A stretch of 64,000 nt of DNA, from contig NC_083601.1 in the NCBI RefSeq assembly GCF_029168945.1, positions 37,623,660 to 37,687,659 of the forward strand, given 5' to 3'. Both the position numbers and the translations under genes were made by a program. The DNA comes from Cannabis sativa. Taxonomy: Eukaryota; Streptophyta; Magnoliopsida; Rosales; Cannabaceae. The notes below the pieces were generated by a model. That model was given only the letters and a program-made list of their open reading frames with translations, did not search any database and had not been told where the DNA came from. Positions 34,659-47,500 of this stretch are shown here, piece by piece; position 1 is the first letter of the stretch; each line of letters starts with the position of its first letter.

Positions 34659-37600
34659 ATGGTTGCGTTTGGAAAGAAGTTAAGAGAATCGCAGATTCAA
34701 GAATGGAAAGGGTATGTATGCATTAGTTGTCTTTCTTGTTCATTAAGGTGTTTGTTAATTTCTTCATATATGTCACATTTGATGTTCTCTTGACTATTCT
34801 GAATTTGTGGGCCTATTTTTCAGATACTACATTAACTATAAATTGATGAAGAAAAAGGTAAACAGATATACACAAGAAATTCAAGTTGGAGAACAAAATC
34901 GTCCTTTGGTTCTTAGAGACTTCTCCAGATTACTAGATTGTCAGGTAAAATTTGAAATTCCATTTGCCTAAATTCTTTTCACCTATATGCATTTTCACTA
35001 CATTAATCCAACATGCATATGTCATTAATCTCCAGATTGAGAAGATTGTTTTGTTTCTTCTGGAACAACAAGGATTGCTTGCAAGCAGAATATCAAATCT
35101 CAGAGACCAATATGATAACATCATACAACAGCCAGAAGGAAAACAAGTATGTGATCAAGTGCAAGAAGCTTACAGAGATGTAGGCAGAGATCTTCTAAGG
35201 CTTATCTTTTATGTTGAAATCAATGCTATTGGTCTACGCAAGATTTTGAAGAAATTTGATAAACGCCTTCGCTATAAATTTACTGATTACTATGTCAAAA
35301 CTCGTTCTAATCATCCTTATTCTCAATTGCGCCAAGTCTTCAAGCATGTGGTAATAATCTCATGCTCCTACCCTAGTACCCTACAACTTCATCTTAATTT
35401 GTCTCTAATTAGTTTCATCTAATTGAGCTCTTTTTTGTGACCATATGGTGTAGAGTGTTGGGGCAGTTGTTGGAGCCATATCTCGAAATCTAGCAGAACT
35501 TCAAGACCTTAAAGACAATCGTGGGAGCTATGTATCCATATACGATCAGCCTGAACTTTCCATTCCGGTTTACTCTCATAATCCATCCAAGTATCATATG
35601 CATTTTAATTAGTTCTTGTCATATATATATATCTAATGATCTGTTTCAACAGGATCCTGTTGTTCATTCCATAAACACAGCTGTTGAGAGGTTATCAAAC
35701 TCAACAAATTTTCTTCAATTTTTGGGAAGACATGCACTTATTTTCCCAGATGAACTACCAACACCGTCTGCTGAGGACGATATTGATGATGAACAGAGAT
35801 ATCATTTCATATCACTTCTCTTGAACTTGGCAAACACATTTCTATATATGGTAAATACATATATAATTGTTCCAACAGCAGACCACTATTCCCTAACCCT
35901 TGGAGCTGCAGCCACTGTGTGTGGAGTTGTGATTGGTTCAATGGCCGTAGCTCAAGTGTTCTCTTCAGTTTATTTCAGTGCATGGTCAAATAGATCGTAC
36001 ATGAGGCCACTAGTATTTAGTAGCATCATTCTTCTATTGGGAAACACCTTATATGCTCTAGCTTATGATCTTAATTCCATATCAGTTCTTCTAATTGGCC
36101 GACTATGTTGTGGGTAAGTAATTTCATATCCTATAATGCTCTTTTAAGTTGTTTAAATCATTGGCCTATTGAAAATCTGATATTATATATGTTGTAATTT
36201 ACAGCTTAGGTTCAGCAAGAGCAATTAATAGAAGGTATATTAGTGATTGTGTACCATTAAAACTAAGAATGCAAGCATCTGCTGGGTTTGTCAGTGCTAG
36301 TGCCCTTGGAATGGCATGTGGCCCTGCTCTTGCTTGTTTGTTTCAAACTAACTTCAAAATTTACAAGCTTACATTCAATGGAGACACTTTACCTGGTTGG
36401 GTTATGGCTCTTGCATGGCTTTTCTATTTGATCTGGCTTTGGACTTCTTTTAGAGAGCCTTATCGTGAGAACTATAAAGATCTATCCTCCCACGACTCTA
36501 ATTCTGGTTTGTTTGTTATATCTTTTGTTTTTTTTTCTTTGATATTTTTCTCAATTTTCTTGAAATTTAAATCAAATGATTTCAACAAACAGGGAAATCT
36601 CCACGCAAAATTCAGGCCAAAATAGAGAAGGACTTTGGTAAGTGACTTTCAATACCCCTTTTCACTTGAAGTAAGCATTTTTTTTAGCTAATGTTGGTTT
36701 TATTTTGAAGGAGAACAATGCATAAATGTTGCTGTGGAGAATGGTTGCACACAACCATTACTAATTAACTATGAAGCTAACCAAGAAGAAGAAGAAGAAG
36801 AAGATGATCTCCAAGATTGTGATGATGCTGATGAAGATTCTGACAAAGTACAGAAACCAGTTGATTCAATTGTATCAGCTTACAGATTACTAACACCATC
36901 AGTAAAGGTTCATAAAATTAGTTCTATGGTTTTGTTCATATACCTTTTCTTCTATATATGTTTCCATTGACTAGTATGTTTTATTCTTTTGCTTTCCATT
37001 TATTTGGGCTCTAAATTTCAGTATATATACAATCATCTCTCTCACTTGAGTCATTATATTTTGGCTAAACCAGGTTCAGCTATTTATATACTTCATGCTC
37101 AAGTATGCAATGGAGATTTTACTGGCTGAATCAAGTGTCGTCACTGGATACTATTTTGTATGGTCCACAAGCAGTGTGGCAATCTTTCTTGCATGTCTTG
37201 GTTTGACAGTGCTCCCAGTAAACATTGTTGTTGGTAACTATATCAGCAACATGTTTGAAGAAAGGTAAACATTCAATTTTGAAAAAAGGACATTAATTCC
37301 CTAAAAAGAAAACCAATTATAATTCATCTATTTATTTGGCAGGCAAGTATTACTAGCATCTCAAATTATGGTATGTTTAGGCATAGTGTTAAGCTTCCAA
37401 ATCGTGGTACCTTACTCTGTACCTCAATATGTGGGCTCGGCTCTGATTACATTTGTGTCAGCTGAAGTACTCGAAGGTAACTTCTAATTTGGTCATTTCT
37501 GATGAAGCACAAAAGTTAATATGTATAATAAGATAATTGATGAGTATAATTGTTGATCAGGTGTGAACTTGTCACTGTTGTCTCGAGTGATGTCGTCAAG

Positions 37601-37799
37601 GCTTTCTCGTGGGACTTACAATGGGGGATTGCTTTCGACAGAAGCAGGAACTCTGGCACGAGTGATGGCAGATGGAACCATAACACTGTCAGGGTACTTA
37701 GGCCAAGGAATGCTCTTGAATACCACCTTACTTCCTTCTTTCTTCATTTGTATATCCTCCATAGTTGCCACTTGTTTCACTTACAACTCTCTTTACTAA
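34659..37799 (+). CDS. PHT5: SPX domain-MFS vacuolar phosphate transporter (PHT5/VPT type)
   Basis: The PHT5/VPT family loads phosphate into the vacuole; the SPX domain senses inositol pyrophosphates. Exons: 34659-34711, 34824-34944, 35036-35350, 35454-35567, 35653-36113, 36205-36506, 36593-36637, 36711-36907, 37074-37264, 37343-37476, 37561-37799 (TAA). They total 2172 nt, 723 residues, with phases consistent. The SPX domain starts [20 protein letters not shown]. The lysine cluster [11 protein letters not shown] (residues about 126-136) is the expected phosphate-ligand surface. The MFS half has [22 protein letters not shown]-free splicing at exon 4/5 (IP then DPVV), [13 protein letters not shown] and repeated hydrophobic segments. 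A Glu-rich cytosolic loop (residues about 480-500) separates the two MFS halves. Exon 7 is only 45 nt. A Copia insertion lies 1 kb upstream. Confidence 0.95.
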
Positions 37800-38365
37800 T
37801 ATAATAAACTATTGTATTAACAACACCTTCTCTTAATTACCTTTTCTCTCTTCTACCGTGTTGTATAGTAATAGTTAATGTTAATATTAAAGAGCTTAAG
37901 TATATTGTACTGTATGACGATAAGTTTCTAAGCATATATATATATATAGCTATGAAGAGTTTTCCTCTTCACCTGCCTTATAAAATGCTATGCATACTCA
38001 ATAAAGGTTCATGGGACAGTCATTAAAACAATCTCTTTTGCTTCTTTTCTTTTATTCTACAATTTTTTATTCCTTTTTGTAGCTGAGAGCCTAATTCGGA
38101 TGAGATTAATTTATGGAATATGCTGTTTTGTTCTACTCAGCAGTACTAGGATTTAACAAGCCTCACGTTGATTTTATGAAAATATTACGCAATACATGTC
38201 ATGTTGATAAAGAGTCGGAGTCGAAAATCATGTTTCGGAAAAAATGATAAAGCAGAGGAGAAGGAAAACCAATTTGACTCCCACATTGGTATGTAAATAA
38301 AATCTAATGTTAACTTAAGGTAATAAATAGTATTATTCTTTGTTCCAGGGAAATAATATTCTGTT
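37800..38365. other. 3' flank of the SPX-MFS gene
   Basis: 3' UTR (AATAAAGG near 38001 is a candidate poly(A) signal) followed by AT-rich spacer. No gene. Confidence 0.5.
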
Positions 38366-39259
38366 GGCCCCGTTTGGTACGCAGGATTGAATTGGATTGG
38401 ATTGAAAAGGATTGGACTGCACTGGATAAGATTGGATTATGTTGAAAGTAATTGTGTTTGGTTTAAGAATAGACTGGACTATTTTATTTATCTCTTTTTT
38501 TTTAAAAAAAAAAAACTTAAATTAAAATAAAAATATATAATAATAAATTAAAATTAAATATATAATAATAAATAAATAAAAATGAATAATTCGCATCAAA
38601 AACATAAAAATAAATAAATTATATAATAAAATAAAATAATATATTCTATATAATTAAGTATATATCATAAATATATAATAAAATATTTTATCATGTTTTT
38701 TATTTAATAAATAATTAAAATAGTAGTATAAAAATACTTGAATAATATAAAATTGTTTATCTTAAACACTAATTTAATCACTAATTTAATATAAATATCA
38801 ATTTTTTTAAATATTTATATAAATTTTCTAGTAATTTAAAAATAATATATAATTTTATTGTCTTATTGTTTTTCTTCGAATTAATTTAAGTAACTATTAT
38901 TTAATTAATAATATTTTAAATTTTGAAAAACTTATATATAATAATTTAAAATTATACATTTTCACTAATTTTAATGAATAAATTTTTGATAAAAAAATAT
39001 ATAAATAAATGTGTGATAATTATTTCCTTTAAATTCTTATTAAATTTAAAATATATTAATAAAATTAAATTAAAAAAAGCGATAAAAAAAAAAATCTCAC
39101 CTGCATGGGATTATTTATCCCACCCTGCTGGATGGGACAAATAATCCCAGACAGATGAGGTTAGCTGGATTAGTTATCCAGACTTCTAACATGCCCAAAC
39201 ACTGGATTGAACAAATTAGTCTGTCTAGTCCAATCCAGTCCTGCGTACCAAACGGGCCC
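38366..39259. mobile_element. TIR element with GCCCGTTTGGTACGCAGGA ends
   Basis: The left end GGCCCCGTTTGGTACGCAGG and the inverted right end GGGCCCGTTTGGTACGCAGG match over about 30 bp. About 890 bp, extremely AT-rich interior with no ORF. The subterminal zones carry GGATTGGATT and TGGATAA motifs. No clear target duplication, so the superfamily is not assigned. Confidence 0.75.
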
Positions 39260-39937
39260 TTGATGATAATGATAATAGAAATAATAGAGAAGAAATGATG
39301 ACAAATGGGGAGATAGCAAGTGCTCAACCCTTTCTATGGATAAATGGTTTTATATTGATAAATGATCACAAATTTGATTTTGTCGATTGCACTTTTGGTT
39401 ATTCAATTATTCAATACGATAAGAGTTAGAAAATGGGGTTTTGAGATTAAGATTAAAATAACACAATAAAAATAAAACAAATAAATTAATATTGAAATTA
39501 TGATATAAGAGTTAAAGGTTATTAGTCACCCTCAATAACTATTCCTAGATAACGTTGAAGCAGACAGTTATCCAAACTCCTTATTGTATGTAATCAAGGT
39601 GAAGCGCTCAATAATTAACTCTTTTATCTAAGCAGTAAATCCACGAAGCATGCAATTTATTTAAGCTTTGAGTTTTATGGAGATAGATTAATTTAGGCAA
39701 CAAATTAATGAAACATATAATTCATTTTACTTAGGTTATATTCTTCATCACAATTAAAATTACAATTTATCACAAACACTTAGAATCCTAGACTATTAGG
39801 TGAATAGTAATCTTAAGATTACGGTAGATTAAAGTAAAATATAATTTAGCGACCGTCCAATTAAGAATAAAACAATAATCTTAACATTGACATAGAATAA
39901 TAGAAGCAATTTGATATGATGGAAATTAGAAATTAAC
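39260..39937. other. Repeat-like non-coding flank of the TIR element
   Basis: No coding sequence. The text style (ATCTAAGCAGTAAATCCACGAAGC, TTATCACAAACACTTAGAAT) and the matching right flank at 41443-41640, which contains CGATCTCCGTCTCTTCCTTG, recall the non-coding retroelement-like DNA at 62400-63150. Probably an old repeat into which the 39948 element inserted. Confidence 0.35.
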
Positions 39938-39947
39938 ATTCAATAAT

Positions 39948-41432
39948 AAGGGTGTTCATCCGATCCAATCCGCACTTTTTTGGTCAAACAACATCCAATC
40001 CGCACTAAGTGCGGATTTCATATTTTGGATCCAATCCGATCCGCATAAGAGTTTAAATCCAATCCAATCCAATCCGCAATAGTGCGGATTGGATCGGTTA
40101 TTTTGGATCGGTTATTTTTTTAACAATAAATTATTTAATATTTCATAGAATTTTTTTTTTTAAAAAAAAAACTATTGTTTCTTAATCTCCAATAATAATC
40201 TATTTCCATCTCTATTTATATACAAATTAAACCAATATACATATCTTTATATATTAAAAGTGCCTATCTAACGGCATTTCTTGGTTTAACATTCTTGGTT
40301 TAACAGAATATACTTAAAAATAAAAGAATATTCTGTTAAATTTAACGATTAGGTTTGATCTCCCGTTAAAAAATAAACCCAATAATTAAACCCAAAAATT
40401 AAACAATCTTTTAAATATTAATAATCTCTTTTTAAATTAAAAAAATCATCTTAGGCACATATCTTGGGAGAATATTAATAATTTTTTTATTTATTTTTTA
40501 AAAAAGAAAAACATAGATAAAATATCTAGAAAAGATAATATAAAAGAAGATTGATTGTGTTGGCTTAGAGATTTTTGTGCTTACCTTATATGTTTGTGCT
40601 TATTTACCTTATATGTTTGTGCTTATTTTTAGTTTTATTTTTAATTAATATTAGAATATGAAAATATTATTGGTGCTTATTAGTAATTTGCAAAGAATGT
40701 GAAAGTCTATAAATATATAGTTGTGTAGCTGTTATTAAATATGAAATGAGATAATAAAACTTTTTTCAATTAGAAGATTAATGTACATTTTACTATTAAT
40801 AACATACATTATTATAACACAACTATGTTTTACTTACTAAATATACTGACACATATTTTATTTTTATAAAAAAAATCGTTCAAATAATTATACTATTTTA
40901 ATTATTAATTAAAATAAAAAACTAAAATACTAAATAAAACTAACACTACGTGGCTTGGCACGTAACAATCACCTAGTATATCAATATATGTATACTTATC
41001 TTTAGAGTTACATTAAAATATATATGTATCTACTATCTATTACTAAAATAAATAAATTAGTATATTTATATTTAAACTTTATGTGTATGTGTCTATATGA
41101 ATAAGAATTATTTTTCTTGTGTTTTTTATTACAAAATAAATAAAATGCACCAACTCAATATATTACTAAAAAAGATTAAGAAATTAGAAGTTTGTATCTT
41201 TTTTTAATTAATATATATTATATATTATAATTTTTTAAAAATATATAGTTAAGTGCGGATTGGATTGGATCGGTTACTTTTTGAGGTCAAACAACATCCA
41301 ATCCGCACAAGTGCGGATTTTAGATTTTTCAATCCAATCCAATCCGCACAAGTGCGGATATCCGCATTTTGAGGATTGGATTGGATTGGATCGTGCAGAT
41401 TGGATTGGATCGGATACTTTGTGAACACCCCT
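39948..41432. mobile_element. Long-TIR element rich in CCAATCCGCAC, MULE-like 10-bp target duplication
   Basis: Flanked by the perfect 10-bp direct repeat ATTCAATAAT (39938-39947 and 41433-41442). The ends are AAGGGTGTTCATCCGATCC and, inverted, AGGGGTGTTCACAAAGTATCC. About 200 bp at each end are mutually inverted. They are packed with ATCCAATCCGCAC and GTGCGGATTGGAT motifs, several of which also form local hairpins (for example around 40000-40110 and 41250-41400). The AT-rich core has no conserved ORF. The family also includes 3009-3522. Confidence 0.82.
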
Positions 41433-41652
41433 ATTCAATAATGAAATTAATAATTCATGTTTCAGGTTTTGAAATAACCCTTAACTAAAAGAAAACTACT
41501 CAGAATTAGACATTATAACCAAAATCATAATATTTAGCAAAAGTAGAAAGAGTAGAAAAGAACTAGAATAAAGAATACTTCGAAGTCGATCTCCGTCTCT
41601 TCCTTGCTCTCTCTCCGAGTTTCTCTCTTTAATTTGTAGTTTTAGAATGATT

Positions 41653-42097
41653 AAAGGGCATTTTACAATTTTGTATACATTATTTTAATTAATTACAAAA
41701 TATGTGCAAAAAAACTTATTATCATTTTCTCATACACTTTTATATATAATTAAAAACTTTTTTTCAATTTTTATTATAATATATATGGTAATAATTATTG
41801 ATTAGTATATATATGGTAATATTGGTTATGTTTATTTTTATGTTTACAATTATAATAAACATACTAATAATATAAAGGGCATTTTACAATTTTGTATACA
41901 TTATTTTAATTAATTACAAAATATGTGCAAAAAAACTTATTATCATTTTCTCATACACTTTTATATATAATTAAAAACTTTTTTTCAATTTTTTTTATAA
42001 TATATATATGGTAATAATTATTGATTAGTATATATATGGTAATATTGGTTATGTTTTTTTTATATTTACAATTATAATAAACATACTAATAATATAA
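41653..42097. repeat. Tandem duplication, about 221-bp period
   Basis: Two near-identical copies (41653-41873 and 41874-42097) beginning AAAGGGCATTTTACAATTTT. A partial third piece (TTGGCTATGTTTATTTTTATG onward) continues to about 42180, and a fragment recurs near 42548. Non-coding. Confidence 0.9.
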
Positions 42098-42590
42098 AAC
42101 ATTTTATATATGTGTTTATTGGCTATGTTTATTTTTATGTTTACAATTATAATAAACATACTAATAATATAAAATATTTTATATACGTGTTTATTTTATT
42201 TTCTATTAATTAAATATACTAATTTAATAAACAAAATAATAATATTCACATAAGTTTATTATATCACTCTACGTGTGTTATGTTTATTTTTTTAGTAATT
42301 TTTTAGAAAATAAATAATATATATAAAAAATTGTTTATCTTTATCTTTTTCTTTGTTTATTAATTGTGTCGTGTTTATTTTTTTTAATTAAATAATTTTT
42401 AGAATTTATAAAATTATGTTTGTTTATTTATTTTTTGATGTAAGAATTATACTTCAATAGAAAACTCGTTCACTAACTCATTAGAAAATAATCAATATAA
42501 AGAAACAATAGAAAGAAAATATACTTATTTTAGTATAGTATAAATTGACTATGTCTATTTTTATGTTTACAATTATAATAAACATATTTA

Positions 42591-43203
42591 TGTGGTTGAA
42601 TAAAGGAATTGGTAGTTTTTGACAAAATAGGAAACTAGCAATGTAGGAAAAGGAAAGTTGGAAAAGTGGCAAGCCTTGTTTCCACAATGCCTAGGCCGGC
42701 CACCTTGCTTCCCTTTTCACATTGATTTTTCAATTTTTTAATGCCAAGTAATTCAACCATAGCCCTAGGTGGTCTTCTATAAATAGAAGGTAAAGGCTTC
42801 AGTTTTTGTAACACTTTGACAAAATTTTCTCTCACACAAAAACTCTTTTCAAACCGCCACTCTCTCTCTCTCTCTCTACCTTCTTTGTTTTCGAAATTCT
42901 CTAAGTGATAGAGTAGTGCCCATACACATCAAGTAATACCTCAATCATAGTGAGGAAGGGTGTGTAGAATTCAGATTCAACAAAGAAGGACATTCGGGCT
43001 CAGATCTTGATTATACTCTGCGACAGAAAGGAATCAAGGGTTAAAGATCTGAGTGGGAGGAGACATATATTCCGCTGCACCCAATGTAAGATTTCTCTTA
43101 CTTTTGTGTGTTTAATTTTCTATCGTTTTAGAAGTTCATATTTAGGTTGTTAAATCAACATACTTGTGAGTAGATCTAAGATCCTGATAAAATAATTCCA
43201 ACA
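42591..43203 (+). mobile_element. LTR-like sequence, possibly solo LTR
   Basis: Contains a TATA-like CTATAAATAGAAGG near 42777, a CT tract near 42859, and the end AATAATTCCAACA near 43203 that resembles an LTR terminus. It is in the opposite orientation to the gag fragment that abuts it, so the two probably come from different elements or a rearrangement. The left border is a guess. Confidence 0.4.
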
Positions 43204-43204
43204 A

Positions 43205-44250
43205 GTGTTATGTGTCATCTCCAAGCATGTAGAGACCCTACTTAACCTTCCCCTTGAGGAGCACAATCTCAATTTATTTATCCTTGATAAAACAACAAGA
43301 TTTATGAAATTCAATGAAGACATCATTGTCCTTAGCTAGTTTGGAAACACTGACAAGGTTTTTGGTAATAAAAGGAACTTCAAGCACAAATTTCAATTTT
43401 AAAGGATAATCATTATTAGAAGGAATAGTTGTTGTGCCAATATGAGAGATTTTTAGATGCTTACCATCACCAATAGTAAGTGTCTCCTGTCCAGTGTAGT
43501 TAGTAGTTGAATGAAAATTGTCCAGTTCATTTGTCACATGTGTAGTAGTCCCAGTATCTGCAAACCATGTGTCATCATCACCAAAGTTTGGTAAAACTGC
43601 GGGAGTCTGATTTGTATTGTCCAATTCATATTTAGTAAGAAATGCTTTGGGAGGATTGGAGTTTAATTTTGGAGTAATCCAATTCTTGTTAAACCTGTAG
43701 TGACACACAACTACAGTGTGACCCATGTGCAAGCATACTTAACAAATTAGCCTGTTGAAGGGAGCAGAACCACGAGAGTAGCCTCGACCACCAATTCTTG
43801 AACCACCAATTCTTGAACCAGAATTCGTGGATGTACCTCTTCCAATAGGGTGATAAGCACGACCATATCCATGACGAGAAGATCCCATGGTAAGATACTG
43901 GCCTAGAGCTTTACAGAGAGATCATTAACTGAATGATGATGATCAAGACGACTTTCATATGCAAGAAGCAGGGCTTGAACCTCATCAAGAGTGAAAAAAT
44001 CATTTGTTGATGTTATACTAGACACAACTGAATCATAGTCCGGACCAAGACCATTGAGATGCTGAAGGATCACATCTTGTCCACTAATCTACTAATCTAG
44101 CAATAATGATTGCATCAGAAATCATCTAAATTTTATCAACATAACCAGAGATTGACAAAGCATCTTTTTGAATGTGAGAAAATTGCAGTCAAAATCTGGG
44201 GAGTATGATTTAGTACATAAACAATTACTGAAATAGTAAAATTGAATGAA
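43205..44250 (-). pseudogene. Copia gag/protease fragment
   Basis: The minus-strand ORF 43732-43274 contains the aspartic protease motif WFADTGTTTHVT, then DGKHLKISHIGTT, LKFVLEVPFITKNLVSVSKL and a GAG-pre-like segment. Upstream on - (44200-43740) further gag pieces are readable with stops (GQDVILQHLNGLGPDYDS, FTLDEVQALLLAYESRL). Integrase, RT and a paired LTR are absent. It ends about 330 bp before the GET3 start codon. Confidence 0.8.
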
Positions 44251-44580
44251 ATTAGACAAAAATCTTTAAATCTAACAATTTCAATAGTTCAGAGCGGTCA
44301 AAAAAGTTCAAAGGGCATAATTTAATATATGTTAAAGTTTGGGAGTAAAAATTTTAATTTTTTTTGGAATGATATATCGTTTGATATTAAATCTAATTAA
44401 ATTAAAATGTAATTAATTTAACTAACTAAAATTAAAAGGGTATCGTGGCAGCGAGGTTATTTTGGGTGTTGCCGAGTTGTGTGAGATGAGGTGAGAGCGC
44501 TGTTTTGAAGTAACCCAGATTCTCATTCTAAATCCCACTTCCATAACCAGAGAGAGCGAGAGATTGATCCACCTCTGAGA

Positions 44581-47500
44581 ATGGCGGCGGCATCGGATTT
44601 ACCTGAAGGGACTGTGCAGAACATTCTGGAGCAGGAGAGTCTCAAGTGGGTCTTCGTTGGAGGTAAAGGCGGCGTTGGCAAGACCACTTGTAGCTCCATT
44701 ATCTCCATTCTTCTCTCCCAAGTTCGATCTTCCGTTCTGATCATCTCCACCGACCCTGCTCACAATCTTAGCGATGCATTTCAGCAACGCTTTACCAAGA
44801 CTCCTACTTTGGTTAATGGATTCACCAATCTCTACGCTATGGTAACAAACATATTCTTTCCTTGCTGTGTTTTTGCTTCTGCTCAATTTTGATTTTTTAT
44901 TTTGTTTTCTGTTTATTTTTTCGGCGGTGATAATTATGCATGTCATTATAGATATGGGTTCTGTTATTTAGTGAATTTGGCACTCACTTCCTGTTTTTTG
45001 TTACTGCATATATTTGTGTAGATTAGAATTACAGATACTGATTTTCTCCAGCTTCATTTGTGGTAGATTTTGTTCTTGTTTTGCTTGAATCTAGTGTAGT
45101 TATGGAAATTCGGAACACCCAATTCTTGAAACTCTCTGCTTTGCAGAGAACAATAGGTACTGTGTGATCATTTGAGATTTTAAAAACAGTTTTGTGATGG
45201 ATTTTGTTTACTGTCTTCATGGTTGTATAACTAATAGCTATGTATGCTTTTACCAAACCTTTTTTTTTTTCGTCCTGAGGTTTTTATGTAGTCGTTTCTG
45301 ATTTTGGTATCTACAGGAAGTGGATCCAACCGTTGAGCATGAAGATGTGGTTGGTGCGGAAGGAATGGATAGTCTATTTTCAGAGCTAGCAAACGCAATT
45401 CCTGGCATTGATGAGGCCATGAGTTTTGCAGAGATGCTGAAGTAAGAAATGAGCACAATTCCTCTTTTCTTTTTCTTTTTGTTTTCTCCAACAACTTCAG
45501 AAATCGTTTTTGGATCCAAATAAGTAATGGCTGTCCTTACGCTTAATTATTGTGATAATGAGAAAATATGCTTGACTAACTTCAACTTCAAGGTGTTTGA
45601 GGTTTCATTTGATTGTTAAATATAAGTTAGATTATGATGAAAACCCATGCAATTATCTGGGGACAACATTCTCGTTACTTAGCAAATATTGACATGTGTG
45701 CTTCTCTGGCACAGAAACTATATATTGTTAAATTAACTGATACATTCTTATAAATTATGTTCTGAAGATTGGTGCAAACAATGGATTACTCGGTCATAGT
45801 ATTTGACACTGCTCCAACTGGTCACACACTTCGGTTATTGCAATTTCCATCTACCTTGGAGAAGGGTCTTGCAAAAGTTATGTCTTTGAAAAGTAAATTT
45901 GGTGGTATGATAAACCAGGTATGTTCTGACTTTAACAAAATGTATAATCCATAATTCTTATATTTGGTTGCTACTAATAAATTGTTTTTCTTTTAGCAAA
46001 ATCTAAGATCACATTGGATTGCTTTAATGTTTTTTAGTATCTAAAAATTTATGACCGTCTGGTGTGAAGTAATTTACATGATGTGTATTGGGTTTAATAA
46101 TTGTCTGATATGCTTCCTCATGATTGTTTTGTCTCCCTAAATGATGTCACCTTTACTTTACTTTGCATTGTTTTGTTTGTTTTGACAACCAGTATAGAAG
46201 CATTTTAATTGTTGATTCTTTTACAATATGGTCCCACAATTGGAGCTTTCAAGCTATATTCGTTCCACCTATCAAATTATAGTTTCCTAGAGACCTTGAT
46301 TTTTTGGCTTCTTGTGCTTGTCATTTATCCTTGTTTATGGAGCACTTTTTTTCTTATCAGTTGGTGATTGCAGATTCTACTCTTTTTTCTTTTTTGAGGG
46401 GATCTTACATCATCTGTGCAACTGTAACCATAGGCTATGGCTATTCCTCATATATTTCCATTCTCTGATTTTTTTTAAATAAAAATTGAAACCTTGGCAT
46501 TTTTTTTCTTGCATGCCACTGTTAAAAATAAGAGCTCGATCTGATGATCTTTTAATTATTTAATAACTGTTGCTTGGTTTTACTTCTAGTAATATTAACA
46601 TTCAAGTGTCTTGTAAAATGTTTTATGTTAGATGACTCGACTATTTGGTGTTGATGATGAATTTGGAGAAGATGCTATTTTGGGAAAGCTCGAAGGCATG
46701 AAAGATGTGATTGAACAAGTAAACAGACAATTTAAAGACCCGGTAAGACTGGCTACATGAAGTGATCTGAATTCGTTTTTGTGAACTTGTTAGTTTAAAA
46801 CATTATACTTTATACGAAAGAACTTGAAGTACCTAGTGTTAGTTATTTGCTCTCTGGTTTCATTTTGCCTTTATGTTTATCTCTTCCATTTGCTCTTTGG
46901 TCTACTACATTTCGTCTCAATGTTCTATCCATCCACTCTTTTACATAGTCTATCATTTAATTTCTCTGTACCTACTTAGTGCTAATATATTGTTATTTCA
47001 TATTTGTTGGTGACCGCTTAACAAATTTATCTTCTCAAAAAAATAAAATAATAATAACAATAAGCTTCATTAGTGATATGTTGAATTTCATGCAGATGCA
47101 GTTCAATGTTGAACCTTCATATAGGGGAATTAATTCATATTTCACTGTTTGCAGGACATGACAACCTTTGTCTGTGTTTGCATTCCAGAGTTTCTCTCAC
47201 TCTATGAAACTGAGAGACTGGTGCAGGAACTTACGAAATTTGAAATAGATACACACAACATTATTATTAACCAAGTACTTTACGATGAAGAAGGTGCAAC
47301 TTCACTTCATTTTGCCCATTTAGTTCTCTTTTTCGAATTGCTTTGACAGAAGCTAAGCTAATACATAAATCCTTCTGTTGTTATAGATGTTGAGTCTAAA
47401 TTGCTCAAAGCAAGAATGCGGATGCAGCAGAAGTATCTTGACCAGTTCTACATGTTGTATGATGATTTTCACATTACCAAGTTGCCATTACTGCCACAAG

